The position numbers were made by a program, and so were the translations under genes. Shown one piece after another: positions 32,644-41,788 of a stretch of DNA of 64,000 nucleotides (within the stretch, counting starts at the first letter, position 1; every line of letters starts with the position of its first letter). Origin of the DNA: Blastocatellia bacterium. GTDB taxonomy: Bacteria; Acidobacteriota; Blastocatellia; Chloracidobacteriales; Chloracidobacteriaceae. The stretch spans positions 50,775 to 114,774 of the forward strand of contig JAIBAN010000012.1 of the NCBI GenBank assembly GCA_019695185.1, written 5' to 3'. Under the pieces are notes generated by a model. It saw nothing but the letters and a program-made list of their open reading frames with translations, made no database searches and was not told the DNA's origin.

Positions 32644-35600
32644 CTAAAAAATGAATTTCGCGGCCAGTTGGAACTGACGCGGAATATTGTTGCCCACACC
32701 GGAAACGGCTGCGCCGAAAGCCGGGTTGGGGGCGATGGTCGGAACCCCTTTAATCGTGGAGAACAGGAACTGGTTGCTGTTGATGCCCGCCACGTTAAAG
32801 CGGTTGAACATGTTAAAGCCTTCTGCGAACAACTGAAGGCGATACCGTTCGTTAAAGGTGATGGTGCGTGACAGACGCATATCGTATTGGACAAACTTGT
32901 CAGTCCGGAATGTATTGCGTCCGATGAAAGGTGAACGGTCGGTCCGGGAGTTCCGGTCGCCGTTAAGGTCGCCACCCACCTGGGCTGAGTACGGACGACC
33001 CGAAGTGGCCGTCAGAATTCCGCTGATGGAATAGCCTTCCAACAGGAATTTGACCACCTTATTTTGGATGTTTTTCGCGTAGTTCAAATCCCACACGTAG
33101 TTCGCCACAAAACGATGGCGCACATCGGTTTCACCGTCGCCCCGGTCAGTACCCGGATCCAACGTGTTTTGCACCACTTTCGCATCGTCACCGCCGCCGA
33201 CCACCACTGACGTGGCATCCGGCTTGTTGTCAATCACATGTGACCAGGTATAGGAAATCAAGCCCTGGAAATTGTGGCTGAACCGTTTGTTAAGCTGCAC
33301 TGTCAAACCGTGATAAATCGAATCACCAGTGCTGAAAAATCCGGTCAAGCGATCAAATCGGGTGGCCGGGCGGGCTCCGAAACGCGGCAACAACAGCGTT
33401 CCGGTCAGCGTGCCAAGGGGGTTGCCCGAAGCATCCACCGCCGTGCTGGAGCGCACGTCCACGCGGGTCGGAACCACTTGACTGAAGTTGATATCACGGC
33501 TTTGCGTCTGGCGCAGGCCGCGCACCATCAAATAGGAGACGTTGAGCGACAGGTCCTTCGCCAGTTCCCGTTCAACCCCAAAACTGGCTTGGTGAATGAC
33601 CGGCTGGACAAAATCCTTGTCAAAGTAATAGAGCGCCGGGGTCGCTGGCACGCCGGTGGTTGGTGGGGTGACAAAATTTTGCGGATAGGTCGGTACGTTG
33701 GCCCCGGTAAACGCCAACTGGCGCACGCTGAGACCGTTTTGGGTATGGGCAGTGCCCGTCACAATCGAAGGTGTCCGTCCATAGAAAATGCCGTAACCGC
33801 CCCGGACAACCGTTTTCGAATTGCTGAACGGTTGCCAGGCAAAGCCCAAACGTGGAGCAAAATTGTTTTTGTCCTGTTTCAGCCGGTCGGTCACCACACC
33901 CAACGCCGCCAGTTGGGAGTCCGGATTGAAGACAGGTGGTTCTTCAATCAACTGCACATCGTAGCGTACACCAAGATACAGCTTCAAATTCTGTCGCACG
34001 CTCCAGTCATCCTGCACAAACCATGCGATTTCAGTTGAATTCGGACGTGAAACCGGTCCGTTGGTACCGCTTCCGGCAAAGGCTTGCCGATACCCGCCTG
34101 ACGGTTTGCCATCGGCAAAATCAGCCAGACTGGTAAAAGTATAGGTTCCCGTGAACAACCCAGGGAAGAAGTTGAAAATCCGGTTGATGTTGACATCAAT
34201 GCCGAATTTATAGGAGTGATTCCCCCGCAGATAGGTCAGGGTATCAATGAACTGATTCCGTTTTTCCGTGGTTTCACGCGGACTGAAGTTATTCCGGCCA
34301 ATCGTGATAATCGTCAGCCCGCCTTGCAGAATCTGGGCTTCGGGATTGGTGCTGTTGGCTGAACCCGGCTCTTTGTCCCGTGAAAACAGATAGCGGAATT
34401 CATTGATGAGGTTGGGACGGATCAAGGAGGTCAATGAGTTCGTCACCGTGTCGGTCGTCACCAGTGAGTTTCCGCTATGTTCGGCAGCACTGGTCGCACC
34501 TGCATTTTCCAGATTCGTTCCGGTGAAGTTTTGCCGATTGTAACGAACGGAATAACGGTGGGACGGATTGATCTGCCAATCTACCTTGCCGATATACACA
34601 TCCTGGTTGAACTTCGTGTCATAAGGTGCCAGGAAGGGCGCAAGCTGCCGGGCAACCGCTTGGGAGGCGGCATCTCCTGGAACGGCAGCGCCGAAAATCA
34701 CCACGTTCGGGTCAGTCCGCCGCTGTCCATCGTAATTGAAGAAGAAAAACGCTTTGTCTTTTACGATAGGCCCACCGATGGTGGCACCAAACTGGTAAAC
34801 GCGAAACTTCGGATTGGGACGCCGGGCGGCCCGCACAAACGCATCTTTGGCGTTGAGCGAGCGGTCACGGAAATACAAAAAGGCGTCCCCGTGAAAATCA
34901 TTGGTGCCCGATTTGGTCACCACGTTGATCACGGCTCCGCCAGCCCGTCCGAATTCAGCCGCATACCCATTGGTATTCACCTGAAATTCACGAACCGAGC
35001 TTTGGCTGAATTGATAGGGCGCACGCCCTGAACCAGTCCGGCCAATGGATTGACCAAAGAAAGTATTGTTATTGTCGGAACCGTCAATCAAAAGGCTGTT
35101 TAAGGTTCCGCGCAAACCACCAAATGAAATGTCGCCCGTCCGGGGGTCAGTATTGACACCCGGTGTCAAGCGCACAAATTCAAGGAAATTCCGCCCGTTG
35201 ACAGGGAGTTCCCGAATTTGGCGGTCGCTGATGTTGGATGCCTGATGAGTCCGCGCGGTTTCGACAATCGGAGCTGAATCCGTTGTCACCTGCACGATTT
35301 CCCCACTGGCACCGCCAACGGTCAAAGAAAAAACCAGATTGGCAGTTTGTCCAACCAAAAGTTCCGTTCGCAAGGTTTGCGGGGCAAACCCGTCAACGGC
35401 CACTGTTACATCATAGGTGCCGACGTCAAGCGCCGGAATCCGATAGGACCCGTCTTCATTGGTACTGACTTCCCGTACCAAGCCGGTTTGAGTGCTTTTG
35501 GCAGTCACTTTTGCACCGGCCAAGACGGCACCGCTTGGATCCTTCACTTCGCCGATGATCGCACCACCGGTTGAACGCGACTGCGCCAAACCGAAGGAAG

Positions 35601-35664
35601 CGGCCAACCCGATGCAGAGCAGGACCGCAAAGCAATACGTGGCGTTTCGTATCCAATTACGCAT
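32644..35664 (-). CDS. TonB-dependent outer-membrane receptor with carboxypeptidase-regulatory-like N-domain
   Basis: A 1006-residue outer-membrane protein. A signal peptide (about 1-29, ending GLAQS) precedes a carboxypeptidase-regulatory-like/Ig-fold domain (about 33-118: GEVKDPSGAVLAGAKVTAKS, DGSYRIPALDVGTYDVTV). A plug follows (about 120-260: RQIRELPVNGRNFLEFVRLTPGV split, SLLIDGSDNNN), then a long beta-barrel ending in aromatic KFIF. This layout is typical of the expanded Acidobacteriota receptor family, usually for carbohydrates or other large ligands. ATG 35664 has AGGA upstream; the frame extending to 35820 is rejected because it precedes the signal peptide. No neighbouring gene reveals the ligand. 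Confidence 0.92.
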   Translation of the reverse strand: MRNWIRNATYCFAVLLCIGLAASFGLAQSRSTGGAIIGEVKDPSGAVLAGAKVTAKSTQTGLVREVSTNEDGSYRIPALDVGTYDVTVAVDGFAPQTLRTELLVGQTANLVFSLTVGGASGEIVQVTTDSAPIVETARTHQASNISDRQIRELPVNGRNFLEFVRLTPGVNTDPRTGDISFGGLRGTLNSLLIDGSDNNNTFFGQSIGRTGSGRAPYQFSQSSVREFQVNTNGYAAEFGRAGGAVINVVTKSGTNDFHGDAFLYFRDRSLNAKDAFVRAARRPNPKFRVYQFGATIGGPIVKDKAFFFFNYDGQRRTDPNVVIFGAAVPGDAASQAVARQLAPFLAPYDTKFNQDVYIGKVDWQINPSHRYSVRYNRQNFTGTNLENAGATSAAEHSGNSLVTTDTVTNSLTSLIRPNLINEFRYLFSRDKEPGSANSTNPEAQILQGGLTIITIGRNNFSPRETTEKRNQFIDTLTYLRGNHSYKFGIDVNINRIFNFFPGLFTGTYTFTSLADFADGKPSGGYRQAFAGSGTNGPVSRPNSTEIAWFVQDDWSVRQNLKLYLGVRYDVQLIEEPPVFNPDSQLAALGVVTDRLKQDKNNFAPRLGFAWQPFSNSKTVVRGGYGIFYGRTPSIVTGTAHTQNGLSVRQLAFTGANVPTYPQNFVTPPTTGVPATPALYYFDKDFVQPVIHQASFGVERELAKDLSLNVSYLMVRGLRQTQSRDINFSQVVPTRVDVRSSTAVDASGNPLGTLTGTLLLPRFGARPATRFDRLTGFFSTGDSIYHGLTVQLNKRFSHNFQGLISYTWSHVIDNKPDATSVVVGGGDDAKVVQNTLDPGTDRGDGETDVRHRFVANYVWDLNYAKNIQNKVVKFLLEGYSISGILTATSGRPYSAQVGGDLNGDRNSRTDRSPFIGRNTFRTDKFVQYDMRLSRTITFNERYRLQLFAEGFNMFNRFNVAGINSNQFLFSTIKGVPTIAPNPAFGAAVSGVGNNIPRQFQLAAKFIF

Positions 35665-36173
35665 AGAAATCCTTTCCCAAAAATTTCCCGAGAATTTTGA
35701 AAGCCGGTTGGCCGGCCTTCGCTTCCACAACCAAATGGCTGTGTGGGCCGCTCGTGAACCAATCCAGGACCTCCATCCACTGAAGAGGGAGTCCCATATT
35801 GGGTTTCGGGGTTCTGTCAACTCCCCGATTTTTATTTTTATGACTTATTGGAAAAAGCCGTCCCAGGCATTGCAGGATGACAATCACGGGACAAGGCAGA
35901 CTCAAATAAGACATCTGATCCTTACAGCTTGACAATTCTTTGGCACAAGGTAACCCGGCATGATCAGCACAATCACAAAGTGGAGCGCAATCCTGAAACC
36001 GGCCCTTGAACCTGCAGGCAATTTTGAAAACTGAAATTTGGATTTGCCCTATGACAGTCGAAAGGAAGCTCGAACTTCTCCGTTTCGGTTGGACGGCAGC
36101 CCAGTTTCGCCAACCTGAATGACGAAATAATGTCGCACTGCTTAAGGAAAAGCATCATAGTTGCTGGAACTGA
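35665..36173. other. Intergenic region upstream of the TonB receptor
   Basis: About 510 bases between the receptor start and the tRNA gene. It contains the receptor leader and a short GC hairpin near 35702-35720 (AAGCCGG / CCGGCCTT). I see no gene, no heptamer array and no convincing promoter box. Confidence 0.6.
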
Positions 36174-36247
36174 TACCGCTAACGGGGCTCGAACCCGTAC
36201 TCTCTGCCTTGAGAGGGCAGCGTGTTAACCACTTACACCATAGCGGC
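36174..36247 (-). tRNA. tRNA-Glu (anticodon CTC)
   Basis: The minus strand folds as a complete 74-base cloverleaf. The acceptor is GCCGCTA with TAGCGGT (one G-T end pair) and the discriminator is A. The D stem is GTGT/ACAC with a GG in the loop. The anticodon stem is CTGCC/GGCAG with loop CTCTCAA, giving anticodon CTC. The variable loop has five bases. The T stem is ACGGG/CCCGT with loop TTCGAGC. CCA is not encoded. It decodes GAG. Confidence 0.97.
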
Positions 36248-36279
36248 GAATTTTCTGGAAAGACCGTATAATGTAGCAC

Positions 36280-36307
36280 ATTATAGACAACTTAGAATGA
36301 AAGACAA
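36280..36307 (-). promoter_or_regulatory. Putative promoter of tRNA-Glu, with palindrome at the -10
   Basis: On the minus strand TTGTCT (36307-36302), 16 bases, then a perfect TATAAT (36285-36280) lies about 33 bases before the tRNA 5' end. The -10 is half of a perfect palindrome, TATAATGT-AGC-ACATTATA (36267-36285), which could be an operator or coincidence. Confidence 0.55.
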
Positions 36308-36339
36308 GAAAAGACCTGAGGAAGGATTTGACTGGGTTT

Positions 36340-36960
36340 CTATTCCTGAAGAAAGCGGAACAGTTTTTCCCTGATCGAAACGGGAGGGGTCAATAAATCG
36401 GAAATGATCGCAACACTGGCAGCCCCGGCCCCCAAAATGGCGGGAGCCGCTGCCAAGGTAATGCCGCCAATGGCAACCAAAGGTTTGGAAATCCGTCCTG
36501 CGACTTGGGACACTAAGGCGGTTCCGACCACCGGGCTTGGGTTGGCTTTGGTTCGGGTGGGAAAAATCGGTCCCAAGGCCACATAGTCCACGGGGAGTTG
36601 ATCGGCAGCCTCAGCTTGTTCAAGGGAATGCGTGGAAAACCCGATGATCGCCGCCTCCCCCAAAAGACGGCGGGCAACCGCCGGAGGCAAGTCCGTTTGC
36701 CCCAAATGAACCCCATCCGCAGCCACTGCCAACGCAATGTCAACCCGGTCATTGATCAGAATCCGCACTTCAGGCGGGCGGGCAGCCATTACTTCCCTGG
36801 CCGCCTGGTAAAATGCCTGGCAATCGCCGCCTTTATCCCGCAACTGAATCAAGGTTGCCCCACCGGCAATCAATCTTTCAACCTGTTCGAGGTGGGAAAG
36901 ACCAGTGAGACTGAGATCAGTAATGGCGTAAATGGGTGGTAGTAAACTGGAGGGTGCCAT
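36340..36960 (-). CDS. thiE: Thiamine-phosphate synthase
   Basis: A 206-residue TIM-barrel enzyme that couples the HMP-pyrophosphate and thiazole-phosphate halves of thiamine. Motifs are in order: YAITD, LIQLRDKGGD (pyrophosphate-binding), ILINDRVDIALAVAADGVHLGQTDLP (split), GFSTHS, DYVALGPIFPTRTK and VAIGGITL. ATG 36960 is used, with AGGA upstream; the extension to 37041 is non-family sequence. No other thiamine gene lies nearby. Confidence 0.95.
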   Translation of the reverse strand: MAPSSLLPPIYAITDLSLTGLSHLEQVERLIAGGATLIQLRDKGGDCQAFYQAAREVMAARPPEVRILINDRVDIALAVAADGVHLGQTDLPPAVARRLLGEAAIIGFSTHSLEQAEAADQLPVDYVALGPIFPTRTKANPSPVVGTALVSQVAGRISKPLVAIGGITLAAAPAILGAGAASVAIISDLLTPPVSIREKLFRFLQE

Positions 36961-37044
36961 CAGTCCTGGAAAACTTGAGCGTTTTGAGAGTCTGGTGGAT
37001 GGTAGGAAACCTCGACATCCAAGCATTTTCTCAATGCTCAATGC

Positions 37045-37791
37045 TTACCCCTCCTTTATTTTGGTTGCATCTTCGGCCAGCATGCGGGAAAGATTTTCGT
37101 TAAATTTGTAGCCTTCGCCCCACACTGTCAGAATGTAAATTGGTTTTCGGTCCGCCGGTTCGAGCTTGACCCGCAGGCGATTGATGTGAGGATCAATGTT
37201 TCGCTGAAACCCGTCGTATTCGTTCCCCCATACTTCATCAAGCAATCGGTCACGGGAAAAAACCTGTCCTGGGCGAGCCGCCAGCAAATGCAGAATCTTG
37301 AATTCCGTCGGGGTCAAATCCAACAGCCCCCCCTGTCGGAACACGGTTCGCTTCGCCAAGTCAATGCGTAAATCCCCGCGCACCAACAAGTCTGTCTTTT
37401 CGGGCTGCATGCCCTTGCGTTTGAGAATGCTCCGAACCCGCAACTCAAGCTCCCGTAAACTATAGGGCTTGGGAAGGTAATCGTCAGCCCCGGCTTCCAG
37501 TCCGGCCAAGCGGTTCTCAACCTCGGACTTGGTGGTTAAAAACAGAATCGGGGTTTCATCACCCAACCGGCGCAGTTCACGACAAGCCTCAAAGCCGTCC
37601 AATTCAGGCATCATGACATCCATGACAATCAGGTCAGGTTGATGGGTCAGTGCCAGATGGATGGCCTCACGACCATTTTCCGCCTCAAGTACCTGAAATT
37701 GCCGGGGTTGAAAATATTGCCGGACTGTCAACCGTTGCGAAGGGTCGTCATCCACAACCAAAAGCGTAACCGTTGAGACTGTTTCCGTCAT
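37045..37791 (-). CDS. OmpR/PhoB-type response regulator
   Basis: A 248-residue DNA-binding regulator. The receiver (about 8-122) has the acidic pocket in VVDDDPS, phospho-acceptor Asp58 in DLIVMDVMMPELDG, a conserved Thr in FLTTKS and Lys in LPKPYSL. A winged-helix output follows (about 135-235: LTPTEFKILHLLAARPGQVFSRDRLLDEVWG split, DPHINRLRVKLE, LTVWGEGYKF). No sensor kinase is adjacent; the orphan kinase at 14600-18889 is a possible but unproven partner. thiE follows on the same strand, 84 bases after this gene's stop. Confidence 0.93.
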   Translation of the reverse strand: MTETVSTVTLLVVDDDPSQRLTVRQYFQPRQFQVLEAENGREAIHLALTHQPDLIVMDVMMPELDGFEACRELRRLGDETPILFLTTKSEVENRLAGLEAGADDYLPKPYSLRELELRVRSILKRKGMQPEKTDLLVRGDLRIDLAKRTVFRQGGLLDLTPTEFKILHLLAARPGQVFSRDRLLDEVWGNEYDGFQRNIDPHINRLRVKLEPADRKPIYILTVWGEGYKFNENLSRMLAEDATKIKEG

Positions 37792-38171
37792 AGCGTACCT
37801 TTACTGGGAGGAGTGAAATCAGGGTACGTGGTGTGCATTACGTGATTGGAAAACCGCCTGCGCTTTTTCACCTGTGAAGCGAAAAATCCGTCTGCCTGAC
37901 TGAGTCTGGAGCTGAAAGCACTTCGATCATGCTACATCTCTTCAATGGTTGGCAAGCGATTGCATAAGACACCGACGTCTCTCTTTTGCTGGAAAACCAA
38001 CTCAACTTCCTGAATCAAGGAAACCGAACCTGTTATCCGGCCTACCTCTTCCAAGAGGGTAAATTGACACTTTTTGCCAGACAGTGGTAGATTCGGTCCA
38101 ACCTAAGCAAAATCTTGACTTTGCAGTTTTTTTCAATTCCTGAGCCTGACACTGGTCTGGAGGATTTTTGT
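37792..38171. other. Divergent intergenic region, response regulator / pilT
   Basis: 380 bases between divergent genes. It holds the pilT promoter candidate described separately. Near 37950 the bases TTGGCAAGCGATTGCA resemble a -24/-12 site but the spacer is one base short. Nothing else is recognised. Confidence 0.5.
38064..38092 (+). promoter_or_regulatory. Putative sigma-70-type promoter of pilT
   Basis: TTGACA (38064-38069), 17 bases, then GTAGAT (38087-38092). The start site near 38099 would give a leader of about 70 bases before ATG 38172. Confidence 0.45.
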
Positions 38172-39341
38172 ATGTCGTCACCCCTCAATATTGACACCCT
38201 GCTGGCGATTGCCTGCAGCCGTGGCGCATCCGACTTGCATATCAAAGCCGGCAGCTACCCATTTATGCGGGTTAACGGGGAACTTCTGCCAATCACCGAC
38301 GCCCAGCGGTTGACCCAGGAAGACACGCTGGCTATGGCGTTCAGTATTATGAACAACCGGCAAAAGCAGCGGTTTAAGGACTACTGCGAGGTTGACATTG
38401 CCTATGGGGTTTCCGGCCTTGGGCGGTTTCGTTGCAATATTTTCCAACAACGGGGCGCGGTGGGCATGGTGCTGCGTGTGATTCCCACGGCTGTGCGGAG
38501 TATTGACGAACTTCAGTTGCCTGCCTCAATTGAGCGAATTTCGGATGAACGTCGGGGCCTGATTCTCGTCACGGGAACCACCGGTTCCGGCAAATCCACC
38601 ACGTTGGCAGCCGTCATTGACCACATCAATCGGAGTCGGACCGAGCATATCATCACCATCGAAGACCCAATTGAATTCCTCCATCGGGACAAAAAATCTT
38701 TTGTCAATCAACGTGAGGTGGATGTCGACACCCGCAGCTTTCAGGAAGCACTGCGCGGAGCACTGCGCCAGGACCCGGATGTCATTCTGGTAGGGGAAAT
38801 GCGCGACCTGGAAACAATTGAAACCGCGTTGACAGCCGCCGAAACCGGGCACTTGGTCCTCTCAACCCTGCACACCCTTGATGCGACGGAAACCGTTACC
38901 CGGATCGTCTCCATCTTTCCTCCCCACCAGCAAAAAGCGATTCGGCTTCAATTGGCCAGCGTGCTGCGAGCCGTAGTTTCCATGCGATTGGTCCGGGCCA
39001 AGGATTTAATGAGCCGGGTCCCGGCTTGTGAGGTCTTAATTAACACCCCCTACATCCGGGATTGTGTTGTCAACCAGGAAAAAACCCCGCTGATTCGGGA
39101 TGCCATTGCCCAGGGGGTTTCGCAATATGGGATGCAAACCTTTGACCAGTCGCTTCATGACCTGCTCAAAAAAGATCTCATTACCTATGACCAGGCATTG
39201 GCCGGTGCCAGCAATCGGGATGAATTCATTCTCCGCACCAAAGGGATTCAATCTTCCGCCGATCAGGCCCGCGAAGAAATGGAAAACAAGCTGACTTCTC
39301 GAACTGGTTCCTCTAACACAAGTGATATCAGCCGTTTCTAA
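38172..39341 (+). CDS. pilT: Twitching motility / type IV pilus retraction ATPase PilT
   Basis: A 389-residue hexameric secretion ATPase that powers pilus retraction. The N-domain has SDLHIKAGSYPFMRVNGEL. The core carries Walker A GTTGSGKST (near 134-142), the Asp box IITIEDPIEF, Walker B ILVGEMRDLETI and the His box TGHLVLSTLHTLDA. ATG 38172 has GGAGG about ten bases upstream and fits the family start. The longer C-terminus is Ser/Thr-rich. No pilus structural genes are in the window, so the pilus is implied but not shown. Confidence 0.95.
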   Translation: MSSPLNIDTLLAIACSRGASDLHIKAGSYPFMRVNGELLPITDAQRLTQEDTLAMAFSIMNNRQKQRFKDYCEVDIAYGVSGLGRFRCNIFQQRGAVGMVLRVIPTAVRSIDELQLPASIERISDERRGLILVTGTTGSGKSTTLAAVIDHINRSRTEHIITIEDPIEFLHRDKKSFVNQREVDVDTRSFQEALRGALRQDPDVILVGEMRDLETIETALTAAETGHLVLSTLHTLDATETVTRIVSIFPPHQQKAIRLQLASVLRAVVSMRLVRAKDLMSRVPACEVLINTPYIRDCVVNQEKTPLIRDAIAQGVSQYGMQTFDQSLHDLLKKDLITYDQALAGASNRDEFILRTKGIQSSADQAREEMENKLTSRTGSSNTSDISRF

Positions 39342-39475
39342 GTAGGTTTACGGCGTGGGAGGCGGGATTCCGGTTTGTGCTTGGCCGGAAACGGTTTACG
39401 CGGGGAAACTTCAGCTTATTTCAGAAACTCACCTGTTCCCAGGTTTGTCTGACCAAACCTGGAACCTGAAGTATT

Positions 39476-40021
39476 ATGGATGAAAAATCCTTCCAAGCCG
39501 CTTTAGCCAGCGCGGTGGCAATCCTTGCCGTCAGACCGCGCAGCATCGCTGATTTCTCGGCCCGCCTTGACCGCAAGCTCCGCAAACAACACCCGGAACT
39601 TGAGGAACGAAAAAGCCTTTTGGCAGCCGTGGTCGAACGATTGCGCGAGTATGGCTACCTTGATGACGAACGTTTTGCCGAACAGTTTGCCCAAAGCCAG
39701 GTTTCCCGCCGGGCAGTCGGCAAACGCCGGTTAGCCCAGGACCTGGGACGACAAAAGGTCGAAAAAACGGTGATTGCCCAAACATTGAACCAAGTTTATT
39801 CGACTGAATCAGAAGCCGACATCATGGAACGGCATGTCACCAAATTCGTCCAAACTTTTGGGATTCCGACCACTCCACAGGCCGCCAAACGCCTCCTTGG
39901 CACCCTCATCCGGCGGGGCTTTCCCTACGATTTGGCAACGGAACGGTTGCGGCGGTTGGCCCGGTCCGCCAAGATGGAAGTCCTGGAAGATGCACTTTCT
40001 TCAATTGACCCCGAAGAATAA
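39476..40021 (+). CDS. recX: Regulatory protein RecX
   Basis: A 181-residue all-helical protein with three RecX repeats. The signature is LVAVVERLREYGYLDDERFAEQFAQSQVSRRAVGKRRLAQDLGRQKV-like, seen at about 45-98. RecX binds RecA filaments and dampens recombination; recA is not adjacent here. A hairpin (CCAGGTTTG / CAAACCTGG, 39439-39461) lies directly before the start ATG 39476, close to where a ribosome-binding site should be, and could affect translation. Confidence 0.85.
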   Translation: MDEKSFQAALASAVAILAVRPRSIADFSARLDRKLRKQHPELEERKSLLAAVVERLREYGYLDDERFAEQFAQSQVSRRAVGKRRLAQDLGRQKVEKTVIAQTLNQVYSTESEADIMERHVTKFVQTFGIPTTPQAAKRLLGTLIRRGFPYDLATERLRRLARSAKMEVLEDALSSIDPEE

Positions 40022-40059
40022 ACCTTGTGCCCAACAGAAATCCGAAGAGGGAGAGTGGC

Positions 40060-40908
40060 ATGAAGATTCTTTTGACAGGTGCTGCCGGATTGCTGGGGAG
40101 CCAGCTTGCGGCTGCGTTGGAAACCGAAACCCAGGTGATTCGAACCACCAGACAGATGCTCGATCTTACAAATCCTGATCAAGTGCAGCAGGTTGTACAG
40201 CAGGAGGCTCCCCAGGTTGTTGTCAATTGCGCCGCCATGACCGGGGTGGATGCCTGTGAACTCCACCCGCAAGCCGCATTTCAGCACAACGCCACTGGCC
40301 CTGGGCTACTCGCACAAGCCTGCCGGAAGATTGGAGCCAACCTGATTCACATCAGCACGGATTATGTTTTTGACGGCTCCAAAGCCGACGCCTATACACC
40401 TGAAGATCACCCCAGCCCGCTTTCCGTGTATGGAAAATCAAAACTTGCCGGAGAGCAGGCAGTCCAGAACGAACTTCCAACTGCCTGTATTGTCCGGGTA
40501 GCCGGTTTATACGGAATTGGCGGGCGCAACTTTGCCAGTACCCTGGCAACCCTGCTCACAACACCGGGAACCATTCGGGCTGTGGCTGACAACCGGATGC
40601 TGACCACCTATGTGCCCGATGTCGTGAACCGATTGTGCGACCTGATCAAAGGACAATATTCCGGTCTTTTTCACGTGACCAATGACGGAATCCCGTCAAG
40701 TTGGTATGAATTCGCTCAGGCAGGGGCAATTCTTCTTGGCACACAGGTTCGTGCCCAATTGGTTCCAGTGCACGAGGCGGAGCTGCACCGTCCAGCTCCG
40801 CGCCCAATGAATTCAACATTGCACTGTACCCGGAGTGAGCAACTTGGCCTCCGGCCTTTACCGGATTGGCATGAAGCACTTGCCCGCCATTTGAAAAGTG
40901 ACCGGTGA
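40060..40908 (+). CDS. rfbD: dTDP-4-dehydrorhamnose reductase family protein
   Basis: A 282-residue RmlD/RfbD-type NADPH-dependent reductase, the last step of dTDP-L-rhamnose synthesis for surface polysaccharide. It has the coenzyme loop LTGAAGLLGSQL, VVNCAAMTGVDACE, ISTDYVFDGSK and the catalytic YGKSKLAGE (Tyr-x3-Lys intact). ATG 40060 with GGGAGAG upstream is chosen over 40027. It follows recX by 38 bases. The other rml genes are not in the window, so related SDR functions cannot be excluded. Confidence 0.88.
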   Translation: MKILLTGAAGLLGSQLAAALETETQVIRTTRQMLDLTNPDQVQQVVQQEAPQVVVNCAAMTGVDACELHPQAAFQHNATGPGLLAQACRKIGANLIHISTDYVFDGSKADAYTPEDHPSPLSVYGKSKLAGEQAVQNELPTACIVRVAGLYGIGGRNFASTLATLLTTPGTIRAVADNRMLTTYVPDVVNRLCDLIKGQYSGLFHVTNDGIPSSWYEFAQAGAILLGTQVRAQLVPVHEAELHRPAPRPMNSTLHCTRSEQLGLRPLPDWHEALARHLKSDR

Positions 40909-41005
40909 CGAAGGGACCATTTTACTTGTTCAAATGGCTTGAATCATCTGTACGAGAGGCAGTTGAATAAATCAGGCAACGGACATTTCGAGCTTTTTCA
41001 CCAAG

Positions 41006-41710
41006 TCACCCCTTGCGGGGTTTTGCCGGTCTGATTTCAACCGCACTAGGCAGGCTGCGCGGGTGATGATGGAGCAAATCCAGTACGACCTGGGCAATAT
41101 CCTCAGGTTGGAGTTTCCACTCATCTTCGGGAATTGGCGTATGGTTGTTGAAATAGGTCGAGACACTTCCAGGCATAATGCAACTGACCCGGATATTGTC
41201 GTAACGGACTTCCTGAAAGAGTACTTCACTGAATCCGTTCAATCCAAATTTTGAAGCATTGTACGCCCCGCCTTGCGGGAAGGCATTTTTCCCGGCCAGA
41301 CTGCTGATATTGAAAATGTAACCGCCGCCCCGCTGACGCAGGTGTGGAATGGCGGCGTGACAGGCATAAAAAACCCCGTTCAAGTTGGTTTCAAGAACTT
41401 CCCGCCAAACTTCGGGGGACATCTCAGCCACGGTTCCAAACCGCCCCACTCCTGCATTATTGACCAGCACATCAATTCCCCCAAAGGTGGAAACTGCATG
41501 GGCAATCAAAGCTTCCACCTGTTCGTTACTTCTGACATCACAGGCACGGCCCTCGACGGTCGCCCCTGAACCCTTCATTTCTACAACTGTCTGTTCAACC
41601 TCCTTTTGATTGCGGGCACTGACAACCACAGCAAATCCATCCTTGGCAAGCATCTCAGCAATTGCCCTCCCAATCCCTTTGGTACTGCCGGTGATGACCG
41701 CTACTTTCAT
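41006..41710 (-). CDS. Short-chain dehydrogenase/reductase, 3-oxoacyl-ACP-reductase-like
   Basis: A 234-residue classical SDR with TGSTKGIGRAIAEML at the N-terminus, NNAG near residue 86, ISSLAGKNAF with the catalytic serine, and YNASK (Tyr-x3-Lys). It resembles FabG-type and FabG-like (DltE/YqjQ) oxidoreductases; the substrate is not deducible. The 3' end converges on rfbD. It lies downstream of the propeller gene, separated from it by an intrinsic terminator. Confidence 0.9.
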   Translation of the reverse strand: MKVAVITGSTKGIGRAIAEMLAKDGFAVVVSARNQKEVEQTVVEMKGSGATVEGRACDVRSNEQVEALIAHAVSTFGGIDVLVNNAGVGRFGTVAEMSPEVWREVLETNLNGVFYACHAAIPHLRQRGGGYIFNISSLAGKNAFPQGGAYNASKFGLNGFSEVLFQEVRYDNIRVSCIMPGSVSTYFNNHTPIPEDEWKLQPEDIAQVVLDLLHHHPRSLPSAVEIRPAKPRKG

Positions 41711-41729
41711 ATTTTTTCCTTTCCAAATA

Positions 41730-41757
41730 AAAATCGGGCAGTTACCTGCCCGATTTT
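41730..41757 (-). terminator. Intrinsic terminator after the RPGHI propeller gene
   Basis: A perfect 12-bp stem, AAAATCGGGCAG / CTGCCCGATTTT with loop TTAC, is followed on the minus strand by TTATTTGG after the stem's T run. It closes the peptide-propeller unit 32 bases after its stop. Confidence 0.85.
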
Positions 41758-41788
41758 CCCATTGCCGGTTGGAAATGCGTGGAAAGGT

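Noticed and set aside
37950..37966. TTGGCAAGCGATTGCA in the pilT upstream region as a sigma-54 promoter
   Set aside because: Spacer is four bases; a better sigma-70-type site lies closer to pilT.
41009..41024. CCCC-TTGC-GGGG-TTTT as terminator of rfbD
   Set aside because: Stem only four to five base pairs and it lies inside the 3' end of the convergent SDR gene; too weak to call.
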